Shown here one piece after another: positions 9,610 to 18,631 of a stretch of 64,000 nucleotides of DNA (position 1 is its first letter; every line of letters begins with the position of its first letter). The notes beneath the pieces were generated by a model. It did not search any database. It was not told the DNA's origin and saw nothing but the letters and a program-made list of their open reading frames with translations. The translations under genes were made by a program, and so were the position numbers. This stretch comes from Clostridium paraputrificum (lineage in GTDB: Bacteria; Bacillota; Clostridia; Clostridiales; Clostridiaceae), in NCBI RefSeq assembly GCF_900447045.1, contig NZ_UAWH01000015.1, forward strand, positions 292,959-356,958. Direction: 5' to 3'.

Positions 9610-9746
9610 ATCTGATCCTCCAAAATTAATAGTAATTTATAATATGAGTTTACTTTATATATGTTTCTCTTTCACATTAAACATGTACACAATAAACAAT
9701 ATAAAAATATATTATATAAATAGAATTAATTTTAAGGAGGATATCT

Positions 9747-10784
9747 ATGTCTTTTAAAAGAAAATTCAACACCTTAATACGTAAATCAGATAACTCAATA
9801 TGTGAGTTTAGTAATGATAATGGAATTGAATTATATATCTATGATAAAAATAAAGAACCAATATGTAAAAAAAGACTTGTTACAGGTATTAATGGCTTTT
9901 CTAATTCTTTCTTTAATATTGATAGTAATGATTCTATATATGGAATTGTTAGCAGCAAGGATAATCCCCTACTCTATTTCTACATTAGTTCAAAATTCAT
10001 ATATAAGAGTGAATTACTTAAAAGTTCTAACTCTATAGAGAAAATCACCTTTCCATATATAAAAAAAATTGGTGATAAGATACACATTTTTTATTACCTT
10101 GTTGATGTAACACAAGTTGATAGAGGTAAATTAATACATTATTATTACGATGGTTCTAACTGGAATAAGTCTCAAATTGATAATATTGAATATTTTATAT
10201 TGTCCAATTTCGTCGTTACCTTTAAAGAGGATGTTCCTACTATCTTCTATCTAAATAGTACTAAGGGGCATGAAGAAGTTTTTATATCTAATTTTAATAA
10301 AGATAACCTATCTTGGAACCATCCTGTTCAAGTTACTAATACACATAAAACTAAGGTTTATTTGTCAGTTGTTGAAGTTCCCCAAAATACTTATCACATA
10401 GTATTTTCTGAAAAGAATAATGATAAATATTATTGCACTTATTATAGTGGCCAATTAAAAAACAATTCATTTATTAAGAAAGACTATTTTATCATTCAAG
10501 ATACTATTGCTTGTGAATTCCCTCATATTTTAAGAATTAAAAACGAACTTTATATTCAATGGATTGAATTTAGCGAGTTATTTACTACATTCTCAAAGGA
10601 TAATGGCTTTACATGGAGCAAACCTAACTTCTTTACAAATGACTCCGATAATTCAGTTATAAGATATGATTATAAATCTAATTTTATAAGAGATAAAAAC
10701 AATGATATATGCAATATATACTCATATGAAGATATATTCTCTATATTAGGAATTTCAAGCAACCCAATTTTACTAACTAATTAA
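9747..10784 (+). CDS. Beta-propeller-like surface protein with an Asp-box, 345 aa
   Basis: No family named with certainty. The sequence is rich in alternating beta-strand stretches and contains FSKDNGFTWSKP near residue 285, an Asp-box (S-x-D-x-G-x-T-W) typical of sialidase-type propellers. A second weaker copy is NWNKSQIDN-like near residue 130. No catalytic arginine triad is evident, so binding or structure is more likely than sialidase activity. It has no signal peptide. An AAGGAGGAT site precedes the ATG. The next gene begins 12 bases downstream, so they are co-transcribed. Confidence 0.65.
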   Translation: MSFKRKFNTLIRKSDNSICEFSNDNGIELYIYDKNKEPICKKRLVTGINGFSNSFFNIDSNDSIYGIVSSKDNPLLYFYISSKFIYKSELLKSSNSIEKITFPYIKKIGDKIHIFYYLVDVTQVDRGKLIHYYYDGSNWNKSQIDNIEYFILSNFVVTFKEDVPTIFYLNSTKGHEEVFISNFNKDNLSWNHPVQVTNTHKTKVYLSVVEVPQNTYHIVFSEKNNDKYYCTYYSGQLKNNSFIKKDYFIIQDTIACEFPHILRIKNELYIQWIEFSELFTTFSKDNGFTWSKPNFFTNDSDNSVIRYDYKSNFIRDKNNDICNIYSYEDIFSILGISSNPILLTN

Positions 10785-10796
10785 GGAGGTTTTACT

Positions 10797-11699
10797 TTGA
10801 GTAAAATAATTAAGGTTAATTGTAACTCCAGCACTACTATAGATATGATTCGCCCTGAATATTCCAACACAACTGGAGATAAACTAATAGTTGGAACACA
10901 TTATTTAAAAACAAATCTATATAACATCTTCGTATCAGTACTTAAATTTAACCCAATAGATATAAAAATTGAAGATATTGAATCTGTATCACTTTATCTA
11001 TATTTAGATAACTTATTATGTAATGATTTATCATTTAAAAACATTGCAATTTCAAAGAATATAGATAATCCAGATTTAAATAAAATCAGCTGGAAATCCC
11101 CCCCAAAGATATCTAAAAATCACTATATTAATGTTTGTTTTCCATATAGCTATGTAGATAGTTTTATTGATATTGATATAACCTCACTTTATAAATCTTC
11201 AAAAATTGATACAGAAGATTTTAGCATCACCTTAAGTAGTGGCACCAGTAAAAATACCTCCATAGTAAGATTTGATTCAGCATATTCTATAAATAAACCA
11301 TACTTAGTTATTAGATTACGTGAAAATATATATGATGATATACCTTTAGAATACACAGATGAATATAGTATTAAATCTCCCCCATATAACTCAAATTCTT
11401 CATGTCCATTTAGAAATATAGATTTTTCAAAACTAAATAAACTTGAAGAATCTACAAAAATATTAACTAAAGAAATAGCTTCTATTAAAACAAATATCTC
11501 TGACTTAAACAAAAAATATACTAATCTTAATAACGCAATAAAAGATATAACTTCTAAAAATAATAGGATATCTGATATAGAATTAACTAAAAATAATTTA
11601 AAGTCTATTACTGATACAGTAAGCAGCTTAAAAGACGAAGTAAAAAGTTTAAATAGTAGATTAAATAGCATAAGTATAGAACCTATATTGGATGAATAA
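10797..11699 (+). CDS. DNRLRE-domain-like protein with C-terminal coiled coil, 300 aa
   Basis: The N-terminal ~190 residues look like a DNRLRE/CBM96-type beta domain: an initial STTIDMIRPEYSNTTGDKLIVG, VSLYLYLDNL, WKSPP, DITSLYK and terminal KPYLVIRLRE. Residues about 215-295 form a heptad-like coiled coil (repeated LTKEIASIKTNISDLNKKY pattern), suggesting trimerisation or anchoring. The start is TTG at 10797, fixed by AAGGAGG five to eight bases before it. It is the second gene of the unit with 9747-10784. No export signal is seen, consistent with assembly onto the spore from the mother cell (inference). Confidence 0.7.
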   Translation: MSKIIKVNCNSSTTIDMIRPEYSNTTGDKLIVGTHYLKTNLYNIFVSVLKFNPIDIKIEDIESVSLYLYLDNLLCNDLSFKNIAISKNIDNPDLNKISWKSPPKISKNHYINVCFPYSYVDSFIDIDITSLYKSSKIDTEDFSITLSSGTSKNTSIVRFDSAYSINKPYLVIRLRENIYDDIPLEYTDEYSIKSPPYNSNSSCPFRNIDFSKLNKLEESTKILTKEIASIKTNISDLNKKYTNLNNAIKDITSKNNRISDIELTKNNLKSITDTVSSLKDEVKSLNSRLNSISIEPILDE

Positions 11700-11712
11700 T
11701 AAATCCCTTATA

Positions 11713-11745
11713 AAGAGAAATTGTGTATCAATTTCTCTTTTTTGT
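11713..11745 (+). terminator. Rho-independent terminator
   Basis: Arms AAAGAGAAATTG / CAATTTCTCTTT followed by T-rich sequence, 13 bases past the stop of the DNRLRE-like gene. Confidence 0.85.
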
Positions 11746-11848
11746 TGTTAACGATTAATTTTTATTTTATACAATTAACTACTAGCAATATAAAGACAAT
11801 CATGTTATCCTATAAACTTGTGAGTAAAAGTTTTAAAGGGGGATGTAC

Positions 11849-13210
11849 ATGACACAAGATATGACAACTGGGAATCCAGTAAAACTGATTTTATTTTTCT
11901 CAATACCTTTACTTATAGGAAATATATTTCAACAATTTTATAGCATGGTAGATACAATCATCGTTGGTAGATTTGTAGGAGTTGAAGCTCTTGCAGCTGT
12001 TGGCTCTACAGGTGCTATGGTTTTCTTAGTAAATGGATTTGTTATAGGTTTAACTGCAGGGTTTGCTATTCTAATATCTCAAAGATTTGGAGCAAAAGAC
12101 CACTTAGGTATGAAAAAAGCAACAGGAAGTGCAATAACTCTTTCTGTAATATCAGTACTTATAATAACTATTATTAGTATTTTATCTGCTAAGCCAGTAC
12201 TTAGATTAATGAATACACCAGATAATATAATGGTGGATGCTTCTAAATATATAATAATAATGTATGCTGGTACATTTGCTACTTTTATATATAATATGTT
12301 AGCAAGTATATTAAGAGCTTTAGGAGACAGTAAAACTCCACTTTACTTCTTAATTATTTCTTCAATATTAAATATTGTTTTAGATTTAGTATTTATAATT
12401 AACTTTGATATGGGTGTAGCAGGTGCTGCATATGCTACAGTTATTTCACAAGGTGTATCTGGAGTACTTTGCTTAATTTATACTTACAAAAGACACACAA
12501 TATTAAAGTTAAAGAAAAGCGATTTTATAGTAACAAAGGATTACTATATAACTCACTTAAAGATTGGTGTTCCAATGGCTCTTCAATTCTCTGTTACTGC
12601 CCTTGGAATAATGATAGTTCAAGGGGCATTAAATGTGTTTGGTTCTACAGTTATAGCTTCATATACTGCTGCATCTAAAGCCCTTCAATTAGTAATGCAA
12701 CCTGCTGTTACATTTGGAGTTACTATGGCTACTTACTGTGGACAAAACCTAGGGGCTAGAAACTTTGAAAGAATACAAGAAGGAGTAAAGAAATGTACAA
12801 TTATATCTATAATAACTAGTATTATAGCTGGTATTGTATTAGTTCTGTTTGGTAAGTACTTCGTATTGATGTTCTTAGAAAGCCCTGACCAAATTGTTAT
12901 AGGTTATGCAACTCAATGTTTAAATATAGCTGCAATATTCTTTATACCACTTGGGCTAATATTTATATATAGAAATGCTCTTCAAGGTATTGGTGATTCA
13001 TTTATTCCTATGATGGCAGGTGTTTATGAATTAGCAGCAAGAGCTTTAGTTGCATTTACTCTTCCAAAATTTATAGGATACCTTGGAATTTGTTTAGCTG
13101 ATCCAGTTGCTTGGATATTCGCTTGTGTTCCTTTAGCTTATACATACTTTAAGAGAATTAAAAATCTTTTAAACGAAAAGGAAAATGAAGAAGAGCTAGA
13201 AGTAGCTTAA
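11849..13210 (+). CDS. MATE-family multidrug/Na+ efflux transporter
   Basis: A 453-residue, 12-helix transporter. The N-terminus TGNPVKLILFFSIPLLIGNIFQQFYSMVDTI is diagnostic of the DinF/NorM-like MATE group in Firmicutes. A second internal half begins about residue 235 (LKIGVPMALQFSVTALG), showing the usual two-fold repeat. It should extrude cationic drugs or metabolites using Na+ or H+. The start at 11849 is preferred over the ATG at 11843 because the AAAGGGGG site would be only one base from the latter. It is a single-gene unit. Confidence 0.9.
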   Translation: MTQDMTTGNPVKLILFFSIPLLIGNIFQQFYSMVDTIIVGRFVGVEALAAVGSTGAMVFLVNGFVIGLTAGFAILISQRFGAKDHLGMKKATGSAITLSVISVLIITIISILSAKPVLRLMNTPDNIMVDASKYIIIMYAGTFATFIYNMLASILRALGDSKTPLYFLIISSILNIVLDLVFIINFDMGVAGAAYATVISQGVSGVLCLIYTYKRHTILKLKKSDFIVTKDYYITHLKIGVPMALQFSVTALGIMIVQGALNVFGSTVIASYTAASKALQLVMQPAVTFGVTMATYCGQNLGARNFERIQEGVKKCTIISIITSIIAGIVLVLFGKYFVLMFLESPDQIVIGYATQCLNIAAIFFIPLGLIFIYRNALQGIGDSFIPMMAGVYELAARALVAFTLPKFIGYLGICLADPVAWIFACVPLAYTYFKRIKNLLNEKENEEELEVA

Positions 13211-13221
13211 TATTTAAATAC

Positions 13222-13260
13222 AAAAGAGAAAACCTTAGTTAACTAAAGTTTTCTCTTTTA
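13222..13260. terminator. Bidirectional terminator between convergent genes
   Basis: Arms AAAAGAGAAAAC / GTTTTCTCTTTT around TTAGTTAACTAA. It has A/T runs on both sides and serves the MATE gene and the convergent erythromycin-esterase-like gene. Confidence 0.85.
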
Positions 13261-13262
13261 CT

Positions 13263-14468
13263 TTATTCATATTTTTCACAACTAGGAGAATCACTTATAG
13301 TAACTACATATTGATATATTTTTTCATATGGATATGGACAAAGATTATACTTATCAAGAAACATACTCCTATCATAATTTAATTTGAATAGTGTAGTCTT
13401 CTTATCCTTTGGAAATATATCTGTAGTATATACAGCATCTGTATAATCAACAAATGAATTTTTTATATAATATCCTTCATTACCAATTGGATTATAACAA
13501 TTAGAGTTTTCATATTCAAAACTAATGGATATTACCTCTCCTTCAGTTCTTTTATAATTATTTTGAAGGTATGCTGCAAATGGAATATATCCATCCTTAT
13601 CTTCTAATCCACTCTGTGATACATGAAATCCCCCTAACTGACCAAAATATTTCCCTTTCGGTAATTTTTCGTATTGCTCAATAAAATTATTTATTAGATG
13701 CTTTTCTCTAACAAGTTGTCCAGAACTTAAAGATAGGTTTTTTACACCAAATAAAAAGTTGTCATAATTATTACCTAAATATTCTTTAGCACTCTCTTGG
13801 TTATTTTCTAGAATTTTAATAATTTCTTTACAGTTCTTTTGATAATTATTTCTACTAATTTTCTTTACATGTTCTATCATTTCTTTTAGTTCACTAGGTG
13901 CTTCATCTTTAGGTAATAATGAAGTTATATATCTTCTTGCGGTTAAAGGTTGATGTTCTATATCTATTCCAACTAATTGGAGTCTTCTATCTTCTGGAAG
14001 TGATTTATTATATTTATAAAGATTTTTTATTGATTCATAATAATTTTTTGTATAAGATTGAGTTCCCCTTAAATTTGACATTATATAATTAATAATTTCA
14101 ATATCTCCTGTTTTTAAATACTCATTTATTAATTGAGCAGTACAAAATCCTCCTTCATAAATAATATATTTTACTCCTGCTTTTTCTACAAAATACCTCG
14201 TAAAATACTCCTTTAATTCAAAAGAAGCTTTTGTTCCATGGGATTCTCCTGTTAAAAAAATTTGATTATTTTCTAAATCACCATCTAATAAACTTATACT
14301 TTTAAATGATAAATCATTAATATCTAATTTTGAATTCTCTTTATAAAAAGCATCTTGTACTTTTTTTATTTGAGAATTTAATTTAACCTTTTTAATAACT
14401 GGTATACTTATTAATACAAAAATAATTATTAAAGCAAAATGAATAATTCTAATCTTTTTTATTTTCAT
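13263..14468 (-). CDS. Erythromycin-esterase-like hydrolase, membrane-anchored
   Basis: A 401-residue protein with an N-terminal signal anchor (about 8-27) and a domain of the erythromycin esterase superfamily. FLTGESHGTKASFELKEY carries the GE-x-H motif that includes the family's catalytic His, followed by IIYEGGF, LVGIDIEH and GQLGGFHVSQ. True Ere enzymes open the macrolide lactone in the cytosol. This protein appears anchored outside the membrane, so its substrate is unknown and resistance should not be assumed. GAGGGG precedes the ATG. It is monocistronic. Confidence 0.75.
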   Translation of the reverse strand: MKIKKIRIIHFALIIIFVLISIPVIKKVKLNSQIKKVQDAFYKENSKLDINDLSFKSISLLDGDLENNQIFLTGESHGTKASFELKEYFTRYFVEKAGVKYIIYEGGFCTAQLINEYLKTGDIEIINYIMSNLRGTQSYTKNYYESIKNLYKYNKSLPEDRRLQLVGIDIEHQPLTARRYITSLLPKDEAPSELKEMIEHVKKISRNNYQKNCKEIIKILENNQESAKEYLGNNYDNFLFGVKNLSLSSGQLVREKHLINNFIEQYEKLPKGKYFGQLGGFHVSQSGLEDKDGYIPFAAYLQNNYKRTEGEVISISFEYENSNCYNPIGNEGYYIKNSFVDYTDAVYTTDIFPKDKKTTLFKLNYDRSMFLDKYNLCPYPYEKIYQYVVTISDSPSCEKYE

Positions 14469-14546
14469 AACCCCTCACTTACCTTTAACCCCAATTTATT
14501 TTTTTATATAAAATTATTAATATTATACCATTTTTATACAAATACT

Positions 14547-14580
14547 AAAAGAAGCCATTCCAATTAAGTTGGCTTCTTTA
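14547..14580 (-). terminator. Rho-independent terminator
   Basis: Arms AAAGAAGCCA / TGGCTTCTTT beyond the end of the VTC/DUF4956/beta-helix operon. Confidence 0.8.
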
Positions 14581-14591
14581 CATTATAAGTT

Positions 14592-16400
14592 CTATCTTCT
14601 ATTTCCTTTGCCACCACCTGGCATTCCCATATTTCCTCCATTACTACTTCCTACATTTGTAACTGATCCAGAAATAGTAAAGTTCTGAACCTTAGAATTA
14701 CCAATGTACAAATCATAGCTTTCTCCATCTTTAAATTTTGATGAGCTTACTATAATTGAAGCATATTGTTTAGTTGGTGTGTACTTCACTATTTCTTCGC
14801 CACTAGAACTTAAAATTTTAAATTCCACGTTACCTTGTTGATTATTAACTCCTATACTAACAGACTTTTGAGTTGAAGAATCACTAGGTCCTTGAGCCAT
14901 TCCTAAGCTTCCTACAGCAATCAATGTTCCACCACTTATATCTAAATTTCCATCATAATCTAAAGATCCATTACCATTATTAGTTGGTCCATTAACTATA
15001 ACTTCGCCACCAGTAATATATATTGATCCATTGGAGTCAATTCCATCACCGCTTGCATCTACCTTTATAGTTCCACCATTAACTTTAATTTCTCCACTAG
15101 AATTTGAACCGAAACCATTTTGTCCTGGTCTTCCATTTAAAGAAGATGAATCATTACCACCAGCAGCATTTATGCCATCATCACTTGCAACAACATTAAT
15201 ATTACCATCATTTAAAGTAATCTTTTCCCCTTCAAGGCCTTCATATGATTTAGAAATATTAATATTACCAGCATTTATAACTAATGAAGTATCTGCATGT
15301 ACTCCATCATCTCCTGATGAAATATTAATATCTCCACCATTTATAACAATATCTCCATTAGAATGTATTGAATCATCAGATGAATTTATATCAAAGCTTC
15401 CATTATCAATTGTAATTTTAGAAGTAGCTTTAATACCTTTTGCACTTGCTATTTCTTCTGTTGTTTCTTCTTTTACATCATTAAAACCAGGTCTCTCTCC
15501 TTTACCCATCATTCCCCAATTACCCCAATTACCATTATCTGATGTACTGCTGTTACTACTTCCTCCACCTGTTTTAATATTAAATTCCCCACTATTTATT
15601 AATAATTCAGTTTCAGCTTGAATTCCATCTTCTCCTGCTGTTATATTAAATACTCCATTTTCAATCCATATATAACCTTTACTTGTGTCTGTATCATTAT
15701 TGGCCTTCATTCCATCGCCCTGAGTATCAATAGTAATATTACCATTTTTAACTGTTAATGAATCCTTACCTCTTAATGCAGTATTAACAGCTGTAACTGA
15801 TATATTACCACTTTGAATTCTTAAATCATCTTTACTAGTAATTCCATTATTGTAGTTTCCTTTGACAGTAAGAGAACCATTACCTATAAAAGTTAAATCA
15901 TCTTTACTGAATATAGCTGCACTTGGTTCATCTGTACTACTATCTTCAAAGACATAGTTTGTACTATCTTCAATTATATTTTCAGTTCCATCAGCTAAAG
16001 ATATTATAGTCTTATCTGCATTTTTTACATAAATAGGGGCACTATTTGATGAAGTTATGTTTATTCCATTTAAAACTATATACACCTTGTCATTATCACC
16101 AGCATTTACAACTATTTGTCCATCCTTTAAAGTACCTGAAATACTATAAGTACCTGAGGATGTTATATTTACTTTATTATTATCTGCTTGTGCACCACTT
16201 CCATTAATATTAATGCTATCTCCAAGCTCTATATAGGTATCAACCTCTCCAATACTTTCATCCTCTATAGATTTCATTTCAACTAATGTACTTTCTTCAA
16301 CTGATGGTGTTGATGACTCTTCATTATTATCTTTTGAGCAGGAAACTAATGAAGTTCCAAGTGCTAATGCTAATAGTAAAGTGACAAATTTTCTTTTCAT
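14592..16400 (-). CDS. Beta-helix carbohydrate-binding lipoprotein (Cthe_2159-like)
   Basis: A 602-residue lipoprotein: signal peptide with lipobox LVSC (Cys about residue 22), then a long right-handed parallel beta-helix made of recurring turns such as GDDGVHAD, GDGIDSNGSIYITGG, SSDDSIHSNGDIVINGG and ASDDGINAAGG (about 90-500). A Gly/Met-rich tail ends the protein. The repeats resemble the calcium- and polygalacturonate-binding Cthe_2159 fold. The gene follows the DUF4956 gene by 21 bp in one operon with the VTC polymerase, an arrangement repeated across Firmicutes. Start 16400 has AGGAGGTG; an in-frame GTG nine bases earlier overlaps that site and is rejected. Confidence 0.82.
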   Translation of the reverse strand: MKRKFVTLLLALALGTSLVSCSKDNNEESSTPSVEESTLVEMKSIEDESIGEVDTYIELGDSININGSGAQADNNKVNITSSGTYSISGTLKDGQIVVNAGDNDKVYIVLNGINITSSNSAPIYVKNADKTIISLADGTENIIEDSTNYVFEDSSTDEPSAAIFSKDDLTFIGNGSLTVKGNYNNGITSKDDLRIQSGNISVTAVNTALRGKDSLTVKNGNITIDTQGDGMKANNDTDTSKGYIWIENGVFNITAGEDGIQAETELLINSGEFNIKTGGGSSNSSTSDNGNWGNWGMMGKGERPGFNDVKEETTEEIASAKGIKATSKITIDNGSFDINSSDDSIHSNGDIVINGGDINISSGDDGVHADTSLVINAGNINISKSYEGLEGEKITLNDGNINVVASDDGINAAGGNDSSSLNGRPGQNGFGSNSSGEIKVNGGTIKVDASGDGIDSNGSIYITGGEVIVNGPTNNGNGSLDYDGNLDISGGTLIAVGSLGMAQGPSDSSTQKSVSIGVNNQQGNVEFKILSSSGEEIVKYTPTKQYASIIVSSSKFKDGESYDLYIGNSKVQNFTISGSVTNVGSSNGGNMGMPGGGKGNRR

Positions 16401-16421
16401 ATTAAACACCTCCTGATTTTT

Positions 16422-17111
16422 TTATCCATAAACCTTTTCTTCAAATCCTGTTATACTTAAACTTATATTTAAATTTCCATTCCTGCATCTTAGATCATCT
16501 ATAAGCTTCTTTTGATTTACTCCTTCTTTTAAAGAAATAAGATAAGTTAATTCAAATAAAGCTCCAAAATCTCTAGTTTTTACCCTCTCTATATGAAAAG
16601 TAGTTGTATATTTATTTAATACTTCTTCAAAAACACCTTCATAATTTAAGTCTTCTGGTACAATAATTTTAAGTTGCATATTCTTAGTTTTTGGCATTGC
16701 AAAATTAGTTAAAAATAAAACTATCATTACTCCACATAGAATTAATGTAAATATGACAGCATAACCTATGTAGCCCATTCCACAAGTAAGTCCTACTGCT
16801 AATGTAAAGAATACATAAGCAATATCCTTTGGATCACCAGGTGCACTTCTAAAACGAATTAAAGAAAATGCTCCAGCTAAACTAAATGCTCTAGCTACAC
16901 TGTTTCCTACAAGGAGAATAATAATAGAAATTATAACTGGTAACATAATTAGTGTGATTGGAAAACTTGGTGAGTAACCTTCCTTTTTATGAGTTTTTAT
17001 ATAAACCAAGCTAATCACTAATCCTAAAATTATTGATGATAAAATTACAATTAACGCGTTTGCTAATGTAAAGGACTCTCCATTTGTTGATGATATTATC
17101 GTTTCTAACAT
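16422..17111 (-). CDS. DUF4956 membrane protein
   Basis: A 229-residue protein with about four to five transmembrane helices in the first 145 residues and a soluble C-terminal domain (about 150-229) with a ferredoxin-like beta-alpha pattern. The segment ARAFSLAGAFSLIRFRSAPGDPKDIAYVFF is characteristic of DUF4956. The function is unknown, but the family is almost always next to VTC-domain polyphosphate polymerases. It overlaps the VTC gene by 7 bp, implying translational coupling and perhaps a complex that makes or moves a polyphosphate-containing polymer. Confidence 0.85.
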   Translation of the reverse strand: MLETIISSTNGESFTLANALIVILSSIILGLVISLVYIKTHKKEGYSPSFPITLIMLPVIISIIILLVGNSVARAFSLAGAFSLIRFRSAPGDPKDIAYVFFTLAVGLTCGMGYIGYAVIFTLILCGVMIVLFLTNFAMPKTKNMQLKIIVPEDLNYEGVFEEVLNKYTTTFHIERVKTRDFGALFELTYLISLKEGVNQKKLIDDLRCRNGNLNISLSITGFEEKVYG

Positions 17112-17857
17112 ACTTCTTTACTCCCTCCTATGTTGAAGCTTATATTATTTTTACAGTAATCCATAAATTCATTTCCGTATTTAGAGAAATGTGTGTTGTA
17201 TATTTTTAACTCTGATAGTATTTTAGTGAACCATACAGGCATAGCCCCTAATATTTTAACCTCCATAAGATATTTTCCTTCTCCAAGTATATCTCTTCCA
17301 AAACTTCCTTCTTTAAGAGTTAAATAATCCCGTCTTGTAAGTATTTTTGTATCAAAAGTCAATCTAAAATCTTTATTATCCTTTGCAAAAAAAGCACTGC
17401 GAACATAAGATATATAAACCTTAGGCTTTATGTCATTATTTTTTAAATAGTACTCTATTTCATTAATTACCTGTTGATTTACATAATCACTAAACTTAGG
17501 TTTTATTCCTTCTTCCAAAAAGTTATTTGCTTCTTTTAAAGTTAAGACTACTCTACGTTTATTAACAATTCCATTTATTTTCTTTTTCATTTCAAGGAAG
17601 ACTTTTTCATCCTCACTGCATAAATTTCTATAACTCCTTAACCGAAGCTTTTCTTTATAAAATGGTTTAGATATGGAATGACGTATAACATCATCATTCT
17701 CTGTGTCATAATAGATATTATAGATACTATATGTTTTTCCATCTTTACAATATCCATCTGGTTCCATAAATTCTAACAACCTAGGTATTAGAATTCTATA
17801 TTGATAATCTGATATTATAAATTTCTTTTCATATCTTTGAAAAGACTTTATAGCCAT
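17105..17857 (-). CDS. VTC-domain polyphosphate polymerase
   Basis: A 250-residue single VTC tunnel domain. Visible signatures are RYEKKFII at the N-terminus, IYNIYYDT, EKLRLRSY, VFLEMKKK with NKRRVVL, and the C-terminal FSKYGNEF. In the yeast Vtc4 family the basic residues of the KLR.R and KRR motifs bind the phosphate chain and the Glu in the E-K-K segment binds metal, all present here. It should polymerise or bind polyphosphate from nucleotide phosphate at the membrane. It is first gene of a three-gene operon with DUF4956 and the beta-helix lipoprotein. GGCGGTGAT precedes the ATG. Confidence 0.85.
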   Translation of the reverse strand: MAIKSFQRYEKKFIISDYQYRILIPRLLEFMEPDGYCKDGKTYSIYNIYYDTENDDVIRHSISKPFYKEKLRLRSYRNLCSEDEKVFLEMKKKINGIVNKRRVVLTLKEANNFLEEGIKPKFSDYVNQQVINEIEYYLKNNDIKPKVYISYVRSAFFAKDNKDFRLTFDTKILTRRDYLTLKEGSFGRDILGEGKYLMEVKILGAMPVWFTKILSELKIYNTHFSKYGNEFMDYCKNNISFNIGGSKEVC

Positions 17858-17968
17858 AAAATCACCGCCTTCTTTCTAAGCTTTGAGTGTATTATATTAA
17901 CTGAAGCTTAAACAAAGCTTAAGAAGTAAACTTTAGTAACATTAAAATTTTGGAATTATACTTTCCTG

Positions 17969-18004
17969 AAGAATAAAAAAAGAGAAACCTATTTAGATTT
18001 CTCT
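17969..18004 (-). terminator. Rho-independent terminator overlapping the GNAT stop
   Basis: Hairpin AAGAGAAAT / ATTTCTCTT-like, with an A7 run on the plus strand (U-run on the minus transcript). The right arm overlaps the last codons of the GNAT gene. Confidence 0.7.
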
Positions 18005-18433
18005 TGATGTGTATTTCATTAAAACTTCCATAAACCCACTATCTTCATTTTTTCTAACTTCTATAGGTTCAAATAAAGCTTTCTCATAAAACCTATAGGC
18101 TTTCTCATTATCTTTATATACTGATAGTATTAAATCATTATATTCTTTTTTTACATAATCCAATAACATTTTCCCTACTCCATTGCTTTGACTTGTAGGT
18201 TCCACAAATAAGGCTCCAATATAACTATCATCCACAATACTTATAAATCCCTTTATAGCATTATTATCTTCATATACAAAAGTTTTTGAATTTGGCAAAT
18301 ACTCTTTTTTTACTGTATTATAGTTACATCTCCAATAAAATTCAGGAATAAATGGATGTCCAACCATTGTAGATCTAAACCATATGCTCATAACAGCATC
18401 TATATCTTCCTCTGTAAATTTTCTTATATACAT
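17993..18433 (-). CDS. GNAT-family N-acetyltransferase
   Basis: A 146-residue protein beginning MYIRKFTEEDIDAVMSIW, a standard GNAT start. Motif A is ALFVEPTSQSNGVGKMLLDYV (acetyl-CoA pyrophosphate loop, Q-x-x-G-x-G form SNGVG), followed by LSVYKDNEKAYRFYEK. It transfers acetyl from acetyl-CoA to an unknown amine. Start 18433 has GGGGAGAG upstream; the in-frame TTG 21 bases before overlaps that site. It is monocistronic. Confidence 0.85.
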   Translation of the reverse strand: MYIRKFTEEDIDAVMSIWFRSTMVGHPFIPEFYWRCNYNTVKKEYLPNSKTFVYEDNNAIKGFISIVDDSYIGALFVEPTSQSNGVGKMLLDYVKKEYNDLILSVYKDNEKAYRFYEKALFEPIEVRKNEDSGFMEVLMKYTSREI

Positions 18434-18583
18434 TTTGCTCTCTCCCCTACGCAATTTTGCATATTTTTCTTTCTTTTTACTTTTTGTTACAAATTGTTAA
18501 TATAATTTTATTTTATCATCATACCTTGAAATTATAAACATATTTTTCATCTAAATATAATATATGTTACATAAGTTTATTGC

Positions 18584-18622
18584 AAAAAAAAGAACTCCAA
18601 CAATATATTGCTGAAGTTTTTA
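18584..18622 (-). terminator. Rho-independent terminator
   Basis: Imperfect hairpin AACTCCAACAATATATTGCTGAAGTT with a U-rich minus-strand tail, ten bases before the end of the symporter gene. Confidence 0.6.
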
Positions 18623-18631
18623 TGTTTATAT

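Noticed and set aside
11189..11671. 160-codon minus-strand frame opposite the DNRLRE-like gene
   Set aside because: It is the complement of the coiled-coil codons; no ribosome site and the plus-strand gene is co-linear with its operon partner.
13263..14468. Macrolide resistance gene
   Set aside because: The fold matches the esterase family but the membrane anchor and distant motifs do not justify a resistance claim.
15031..15621. 196-codon plus-strand open frame inside the beta-helix lipoprotein gene
   Set aside because: Its proline/serine-rich sequence is the mirror of the repeat-rich Gly/Asp/Asn codons on the other strand; no start site.
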